Assembly: GCA_022826665.1 (NCBI GenBank)
Contig: JAJDUK010000102.1
Span: 1 to 61,142, forward strand
Direction of reading: 5' to 3'
Source of the DNA: Alphaproteobacteria bacterium
Lineage (GTDB): Bacteria > Pseudomonadota > Alphaproteobacteria > UBA828
DNA: 61,142 nt
Shown here: piece after piece, positions 55,850 to 61,142 of the stretch
How positions within the stretch are numbered: position 1 is the stretch's first letter
How the letters are laid out: each line of letters starts with the position of its first letter
Made by a program: the position numbers and the translations under genes
The notes under the pieces: model-generated
The model's database searches: none
Seen by the model: only the letters and a program-made list of their open reading frames with translations
What the model was told of the DNA's origin: nothing

Positions 55850-56728
55850 CGGGTGTGGGGCAGAAAACGATTGAGCGGCGCGTGCCCGGCCAACGTTGTC
55901 CGTGCGCGTCTCCGAAGGTGGCTCAAAAGAGAGCCGAACGATCGTTCAGGTTTTCGGACTCACGTCCTTCATTTGCGCCGTGGTGTTACGGATCATACTC
56001 TCCGCGACTGCGACCATTATGCATCAACAGATCGCCATGTCATGAAGAGTTAATAAGCCGTACAAGGCGGAGACGGTGTGGGTGATTTCATGTTGACATT
56101 GTCGAGATTTATACTCAATGTTTTGTGACGATAACGGCATATAAATGTCGAGATTTCTCGTCAATTGTCGGTATTAGGGTAGTCGTACTTGTTGTTGCTG
56201 TGTGGTTGATTGGTTTTCTGGAAGGGTCGCCAAGGCGAGCGCGCGCTTGCCTGGGTAGTTCCGGCAGGTACGGTCGCGCTATATATCGCGTCCACTGGCG
56301 CAACTCAGGGCTGGCGGGCCTGGCGCGGCCGGGCGCGCAGCGCGCTTACGGCGCTCCGTCAGACACGATCGTTACGGGAGAGGAACCGAGGGATGTCCGC
56401 GCGTTCGGGCGCGCGGCGGCGTCACTCGATCCGCCGTTATCGACGCCCCTTACGCGCGGTAATGAAGAGGCCTCGTCGGGAAGCCTCAAGGAGACGCTTC
56501 ACCGCGTCACAACGTGGCAACAACCGGACGAGCAGCCGCGCGATACGACGATAACGCCTTTCATTTCCTTCAGTTTTGGAGCCGCCCTTCATCTGCCCTG
56601 TTTCGCGAACCGACGGGCGGGTGCTTACGCGCGCGTTGTTGTGATTCCGGCGCGTTACGCGGTGAAGCCGACACGGCGCGTCGTGATGACGGCATTCGTG
56701 CGCCTCTGCGGCCCCGCTCGCTTGGGAC
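55850..56728. other. Long spacer upstream of the integrase array
   Basis: About 880 bases with open frames on both strands but none with convincing coding character. Bases 56040-56220 are markedly AT-rich and contain TGTCGAGATTT twice (56100-56110 and 56146-56156). Bases 56340-56660 contain five TTACG pentamers on one strand (56346, 56372, 56450, 56625, 56655). Either could be recombinase or excisionase sites. No tRNA or direct-repeat att core is recognised. Confidence 0.4.
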
Positions 56729-57967
56729 GTGACGGCCGTGCCGCGCCGTAGTGAGCTGACGCTGAGCGGGCGGGCGGTGGACCGTCTCTCGGTCGAGGGC
56801 GGGGACCGGATCTTCTGGGACCGCGAGCTGGCCGGCTTCGGGGTGCGCGTCTATCCCTCGGGGCGGAAGGTCTACGTCGTCCAGAGCCGGGCCCAGGGCG
56901 GGCCCAGGCGGGTGACGCTGGGAACCCACGGCGAGCTTACGACGACCCAAGCCCGCCTCCGCGCAGCCCAGGCCATCGACCGCATCAAGCGGGGCGAGGA
57001 ACCCGCAGCACCGCCTGCCCAGGCCGGCGCCACCATCGCCGACCTCGCCGCCCGCTACCTGAGCGCTCACGTGGCCCAGAACTGCAACGCCCATACCGCC
57101 GGCATCTACCGGGGCTCGCTGGAGAACCACATCCTGCCTGCGCTGGGCATGATGCCGCTCGCCATGGTCGAGACGGCGCATGTGGCGGCGCTCCACTACC
57201 GGCTCCGCTCCACGCCCCGCGCCGCCAACCGCGCGCTCTCGGTCCTCTCCAAGATGTTCTCGCTCGCCTGCGCCTGGGGCCTGGTGGCGGACGGCACCAA
57301 CCCCTGCAAAGGCGTGCGCAAGTACAAGGAGAAGAAGCGCGAGCGCTTCCTCAGCCGAGACGAGTACCGCAGGTTGGGTCAGGCGCTGGCCGAGGCCGAG
57401 CTTGAGGCAGAGGCCGGCGTGGAGGGCGCGGTCTCCCTCTACGCCGTCGCGGCGCTCCGCCTGCTCATGCTCACAGGCTGCCGGCTCAACGAGATCCTCA
57501 CGCTCCGCTGGGACGATATCGACCGCACCGCAGGCGAGTCCAGGCTGCGCGACGGCAAGACCGGCGCCCGCATGGTACCGCTGACGCCCACGGCAGAGAT
57601 CGTGCTGGCAGGGATCCAACGTGTGCCCAACAACCCCTGGGTCATCGTCGGCAAGAAGCCCGGCACCCACCTCTCCACCATCACCGCAGACTGGTATTGC
57701 CTCCGCGCCCACGCGGGCCTCGACGACGTCCGAATCCACGACCTCCGTCACTCCTACGCCTCCCGCGCGCTCGCGGCGGGCGAGAGCCTGAGCATGATCG
57801 GCAAGCTGTTGGGCCATGCCGACATCCAGAGCACTGCCCGCTACGCCCATCTCGCGCGCGAGACCGAGCGCCTCTCCGCCGCCCGCGTCGGCGGCAGCAT
57901 CGGCGCCGACATCGGTGCCGAGGGCAGTGCCGATGGCACTGCCGATAAGGACAGCAGATCAACATGA
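56729..57967 (+). CDS. Tyrosine-type recombinase/integrase A
   Basis: 412 residues: N-terminal arm-binding domain (WDRELAGFGVRVYPSGRKVYV near 30-50), core-binding domain and catalytic domain. The active-site set is complete: Arg in LTGCRLNE, Lys in GKTGARM, His337 and Arg340 (HDLRH), His363 (LLGH) and Tyr372 (ARYAHL). The start is GTG. It overlaps integrase B by ATGA. Its closest relative here is integrase C. Confidence 0.9.
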   Translation: MTAVPRRSELTLSGRAVDRLSVEGGDRIFWDRELAGFGVRVYPSGRKVYVVQSRAQGGPRRVTLGTHGELTTTQARLRAAQAIDRIKRGEEPAAPPAQAGATIADLAARYLSAHVAQNCNAHTAGIYRGSLENHILPALGMMPLAMVETAHVAALHYRLRSTPRAANRALSVLSKMFSLACAWGLVADGTNPCKGVRKYKEKKRERFLSRDEYRRLGQALAEAELEAEAGVEGAVSLYAVAALRLLMLTGCRLNEILTLRWDDIDRTAGESRLRDGKTGARMVPLTPTAEIVLAGIQRVPNNPWVIVGKKPGTHLSTITADWYCLRAHAGLDDVRIHDLRHSYASRALAAGESLSMIGKLLGHADIQSTARYAHLARETERLSAARVGGSIGADIGAEGSADGTADKDSRST

Positions 57968-58854
57968 ACGTGGCAGTGCCCTCGGCACTTCCCGCGCAGG
58001 GGACGATCACGGACCACACCGTGGCGGCGCTGTCTGCCGCCAGGGACACGGTGGTGTGGGACCGGGCGCTCACCGGCTTCGGCGTCCGGGTCTATCCCTC
58101 CGGCGCCAAGGTCTACGTGGTGCAGGCGCGCGGGCCCCAAGGCACGAAGCGCATCACCGTGGGCCGCCACGGGGTGATCGGGGCTCAGGAAGCCCGCCGG
58201 CGCGCCGCCCTCATCATCGCCCGCATCCGCGCGGGCGATGAGCCCGTCCCCGAGGCACAGAAGACCGAGAGCATTACCGTCGCCACCCTCGCCCAGCGCT
58301 ACCTGCGCGAGCACGTGGCGGTGCGCTGCAAGCCGACGACGGCCGCCCAGTACCGGCTCGCCATCGAGCGCTACATCGTGCCCGCCCTCGGCATCCGTTC
58401 CGTCTCCTCTCTCGGCCGTGCGCAGGTGGCCGACCTGCAGCACGCACTCAGTGACCGGCCTGCCATGGCCAACCTGGTGGTCGCGACCCTCTCGCGCATG
58501 ATCGAGCAGGCGATGGCCTGGGGCGTGGCGGGGGAGATGAGCAACCCCTGCCGCTCTGCCCCAAAGTATCGGACGCGCCGGCGCGAGCGCTTCCTCACGG
58601 ACGCGGAGTTCCAGCGTCTGGGCCGCGTGCTGGACGAGATGGAGGGGGAGGGGCGCATCTCTCTCCATGCGGCGGCGGCGCTGCGTCTGCTCATGCTCAC
58701 CGGCTGTCGGCGCAACGAGATCCTGACGCTGCGCTGGGAGGATGTGCGACTGGAGGCGCAGGAGCTGCATCTCACGGACAGAAAGACAGGCGATTATTCC
58801 ATCCCGATGCCAGCCGGGTCCGTGCAGGGCCATGCGGTGCCTAACTTACCGTAG
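57964..58854 (+). pseudogene. Tyrosine-type recombinase/integrase B, 3'-truncated
   Basis: 296 residues coupled to integrase A. The arm and core domains and the first catalytic Arg (LTGCRRNE) are present. After the Lys region (RKTGDYS) the sequence departs from the family and stops, so His-x-x-Arg and the nucleophile Tyr are missing. It cannot recombine DNA alone. It is most like integrase D, which keeps the later segment that B lacks. Confidence 0.82.
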
Positions 58855-59011
58855 TGATTAGCATTTTTCGTCTCTTCGGCGTTCCCGCCCCCTTGCATCG
58901 GGGACACGCGGGCTCTAGGATATCCCGTCGAGGTGATGCCACTTGAGTGCGCCTTGATACCACGAATTTCGGGCTTCGCCGTCGAGCCCGAAATCGTCGC
59001 CGGAGAACGCC
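58855..59011. other. Junction between integrases B and C
   Basis: 157 bases including a 29-base hairpin (58966-58994: ATTTCGGGCT/AGCCCGAAAT arms, 9-base loop) and the RBS CGGAGAA of integrase C. It probably marks the breakpoint where B was cut. Confidence 0.5.
58966..58994. repeat. Perfect 10-base inverted repeat before integrase C
   Basis: ATTTCGGGCT and AGCCCGAAAT around TCGCCGTCG, 17 bases before the integrase C start. It may be a terminator, a recombination-site remnant or an operator. Confidence 0.5.
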
Positions 59012-60196
59012 ATGCCGAAGAGAAGCACCCTCCGCCTCACCATCCGCAGCATCGCCGCCCTGCCGGCCACCGGCAGCGACGCCTTCCACTGGGACCGCGA
59101 CCTCGCCGGCTTCGGCGTGCGCGTCCAGCGCAACGGCCGCAAGGTCTATGTCGTGCAGTCCAGGGGACCCGCCGGCCTGAAGCGCGTCACCCTCGGACCC
59201 GTCGCAGGCGAGGCGCTCGACCAGCGACGGCGCGAGGCGGCCGGCATCATCGACCGCATCAAGCGCGGCCTCGACCCGATCGCGCCGGAGCCCGAGCCGG
59301 ACCCCACCGTCGCCGATCTCGCCGAGCGGTGCATGCGTTCCTACGTCAAGGTGCAGTGCAAGCCGAAGACCCAGGCGCTCTACCGCACCGCCATCGACAG
59401 GCACATCGTTCCCGCACTCGGAACCATGCTCGTGAAGGACGTGCGGTCCAGTCACGTCATCGAGCTCCACGACCGCCTGTGCGACACGCCGTCGATGGCC
59501 AACCACGTCGTCAGCATGCTCTCGAAGATGTATTCGTTGGCCGCGACGTGGGAGCTCGTGCCCCACGGCCGCAATCCCTGCAAGCGGGTGAGGCACTACC
59601 GCGAGGAGCCCCGCGAGCGCTTCCTGTCGCCGGACGAGTACCGCAGCGTCGGCGCCGCGCTCAGGAAAGCCGAGGCGGACGGCTCGCTGTGGCCGCCCGC
59701 GATCGCGGCGATCCGGCTGCTGATGCTGACCGGCTGCCGGAAGTCCGAGATCCTCACCCTGCAATGGGACGACGTGGACCGCACGGCGGGCGAGTTCCGG
59801 CTCCGCGACGGCAAGCGGGGGCCGCGCATGGTGCCGCTGACCACGCCCGTCCTGAAGGTGCTCGACGGCATCGAGCGGGTCGAGGGCAATCCCTGGGTCA
59901 TCCGCAGCAAGAAGCCCGGCGCGCATCTGCCGGGCCTCGGCTACTACTGGAACCGCATCCGGGACCGCGCCGGGCTGGAGGACGTGCGCATTCACGACCT
60001 CCGCCACAGCCACGCCTCGGAGGCCCTCGCGCTGGGCGAGAGCCTGAGCATGATCGGCAAGCTCCTCGGGCATTCGAAGGTCGGCACCACCGCCCGCTAT
60101 GCGCATCTGGTGCAGGACGCCGAGAAGGCCGCCGCCGCGCGCACCGGCGAAAGCATCGGCGCCCATCTCGCTGCGAACGGCGCAGCGGCGGCGTAG
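59012..60196 (+). CDS. Tyrosine-type recombinase/integrase C
   Basis: 394 residues, parallel to integrase A from WDRDLAGFGVRV onward. The catalytic set is intact: Arg in LTGCRKSE, Lys in DGKRG, His328 and Arg331 (HDLRH), His354, Tyr363 (ARYAHL). It is followed after 15 bases by integrase D with GGGGGAGG as RBS. Confidence 0.9.
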   Translation: MPKRSTLRLTIRSIAALPATGSDAFHWDRDLAGFGVRVQRNGRKVYVVQSRGPAGLKRVTLGPVAGEALDQRRREAAGIIDRIKRGLDPIAPEPEPDPTVADLAERCMRSYVKVQCKPKTQALYRTAIDRHIVPALGTMLVKDVRSSHVIELHDRLCDTPSMANHVVSMLSKMYSLAATWELVPHGRNPCKRVRHYREEPRERFLSPDEYRSVGAALRKAEADGSLWPPAIAAIRLLMLTGCRKSEILTLQWDDVDRTAGEFRLRDGKRGPRMVPLTTPVLKVLDGIERVEGNPWVIRSKKPGAHLPGLGYYWNRIRDRAGLEDVRIHDLRHSHASEALALGESLSMIGKLLGHSKVGTTARYAHLVQDAEKAAAARTGESIGAHLAANGAAAA

Positions 60197-60211
60197 GGGG
60201 AGGCACGGACG

Positions 60212-61142
60212 ATGGCGGTGCTGCAATACAGGACGATCTCCAACCGCACGGTGACGGCGCTCGCGGTCGAGCGCGACACGGTGTTCTGGGACCGCGAGCT
60301 GAAGGGCTTCGGGGTCCGGGTCTATCCCACCGGCGGCAAGCTCTACCTCGCCCAGGCGCGCGGCCCGGACGGGCCGGGCGGGCGGCGCAAGGCGCGGCGG
60401 ATCACCGTCGGCCGCCACCCGGTGCTGGGGGCCGAGGAGGCGCGCCAGCGGGCCGCGCTCATCATCGCGCGCATCAAGGCCGGCGAAGACCCGGTGCCGC
60501 TGCCGCTGCCGGCGAAGCACCACGGCGGCCCGACGGTGGCCGACCTCGCCGCGCGCTATCTCGAACGGCACGTAGCGGTGCGCTGCAAGCCGAAGACGCA
60601 GCGCACCACCCGCAGCGTCGTCAACCGCCACATCGTGCCGGCGCTGGGCAGGCTGCCGCTCCAGGCGGTCGAACGGCGCCACGTCATGGCGCTGCACGAG
60701 AGCCTGTGCGAGACCCCCGCGATGGCGAACATGGTGGTCGCCACCCTCAGCCATATGTACGGGCTTGCCGGCGATTGGGAGATGACGCCCGAGGACTTCG
60801 ACAATCCCTGCCAGGCCATCCCGGCGAACCCCGAGCGCAAGCGCGAGCGGTTCCTCACCGACGCCGAGTTCACCCGCCTCGGGCAGGTGCTGGACGAGGT
60901 CTCAAGCAACGGAAGCCAGATTTCGGCCGGCGCGGTGACGACGATCCGCCTGCTGATGCTGACGGGCTGCCGCAAGAGCGAGATCATGACGCTGCCGTGG
61001 GAGCATGTCGATCTCGACAGGGCCGAGATGCGCATCGTCGGCGGCAAGACGGGCAGCCGCACCGTCCACCTGTCGCCGTCGGCGGTCGGCGTGCTGGAGG
61101 CCCTGCCGCGCGTCCCCGGCAATCCCTGGGTCGTTCCAGGTG
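60212..61142 (+). CDS. Tyrosine-type recombinase/integrase D (partial, runs off window)
   Basis: At least 310 codons, cut by the window end. It starts MAVLQYRTISNRTVTAL and has WDRELKGFGVRVYPTGGK, the core domain and the first catalytic Arg (LTGCRKSE), then GGKTGSRTVHL. The C-terminal His-x-x-Arg and Tyr lie beyond the window. It resembles integrase B (GRHPVLGAEEARQRAALIIARIKAGEDPVP in D, a closely matching segment in B). Confidence 0.88.
   Translation, partial: MAVLQYRTISNRTVTALAVERDTVFWDRELKGFGVRVYPTGGKLYLAQARGPDGPGGRRKARRITVGRHPVLGAEEARQRAALIIARIKAGEDPVPLPLPAKHHGGPTVADLAARYLERHVAVRCKPKTQRTTRSVVNRHIVPALGRLPLQAVERRHVMALHESLCETPAMANMVVATLSHMYGLAGDWEMTPEDFDNPCQAIPANPERKRERFLTDAEFTRLGQVLDEVSSNGSQISAGAVTTIRLLMLTGCRKSEIMTLPWEHVDLDRAEMRIVGGKTGSRTVHLSPSAVGVLEALPRVPGNPWVVPG

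Noticed and set aside
56125-56751. 208-residue frame upstream of integrase A
   Set aside because: It starts in AT-rich sequence with a hydrophobic stretch but turns into low-complexity sequence. It has no RBS or recognisable domain, and a competing frame overlaps it.
58841-60754. 637-residue minus-strand frame opposite integrases C and D
   Set aside because: It mirrors the integrase coding sequence and has the repetitive composition of an antisense shadow.
56729-61142. Recombinase-in-trio (RIT) element
   Set aside because: RIT elements carry three dissimilar recombinases in overlapping order. Here there are at least four with the same arm-core-catalytic layout, forming two similar pairs.

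Overview
The window is GC-rich (about 68-70% by eye) bacterial DNA and looks chromosomal. Several signs point to an alphaproteobacterium: the rluD-like/rpoH neighbourhood with a DUF6476-like small membrane protein opposite, fabI next to aroC, an RpoH-type sigma factor, and a LexA box of the alphaproteobacterial GAAC-N7-GAAC form. Genus cannot be fixed from this sequence. One tRNA gene (Gln, CTG) is present. I saw no rRNA and no CRISPR array.

Left part (1-22 kb). The window opens with the end of an ISKra4-type transposase. Next come a flavin-dependent oxidoreductase, an esterase and an SDR in a row; an ArsR-controlled permease operon with a probable leaderless start; and a flavin reductase/SDR/cupin group. 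Housekeeping follows: a 3-methyladenine glycosylase, a CDF metal transporter, fabI, aroC, an AhpD-like protein, rpoH and an rluD-type synthase. A plus-strand run from 13.3 to 17.3 kb encodes a DUF6476-like protein, a JAMM peptidase, threonine aldolase, a RidA-like protein, rhodanese and a class V aminotransferase. It may handle reactive amines and sulfur. After it lie an HCCA-type isomerase, class II aldolase, amidase, pyroglutamyl peptidase, rlmE and ppx/gppA.

Middle (23-36.5 kb). tRNA-Gln is followed by a methylamine-type module: a folate-dependent GcvT-like protein and a trimethylamine dehydrogenase homologue on the minus strand, divergent from a Tat-exported binding protein and two LIV-type permeases on the plus strand. 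The divergent promoter region holds three TTGGT-N3-ACCAA palindromes at exact 28-bp spacing. No ATPase genes accompany the permeases. Then come a TPR-like protein, a membrane LytTR regulator, and an exported DUF2141 protein coupled to an exported carotenoid oxygenase. At 34.3-36.5 kb a low-GC, clearly foreign two-gene unit sits behind a near-consensus promoter with a LexA box over its -10. It encodes a Gp37/Gp68 (DUF5131) three-Cys protein and its partner TcmP.

Right part (36.5-61 kb). An acyl-CoA-dehydrogenase-like monooxygenase and an orphan ureE-ureG pair precede a CoA ligase. The ligase meets, tail to tail, a tightly packed six-gene minus-strand operon: FAD subunit, fused 2Fe-2S/molybdopterin hydroxylase, 6-hydroxynicotinate-reductase-like Fe-S protein, UPF0280 (ApbE superfamily), and hydantoinase A and B. 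The gene order suggests stepwise hydroxylation, ring reduction, ATP-driven lactam opening and CoA activation of an N-heterocycle. Next come glutamate dehydrogenase, a crotonase, a BASS transporter, a VapB antitoxin whose VapC toxin is only a stump, a GST and an SDR. After a roughly 880-bp spacer the window ends in four tandem tyrosine recombinases. They read as two copies of a two-integrase pair, with the second member of the first pair truncated.
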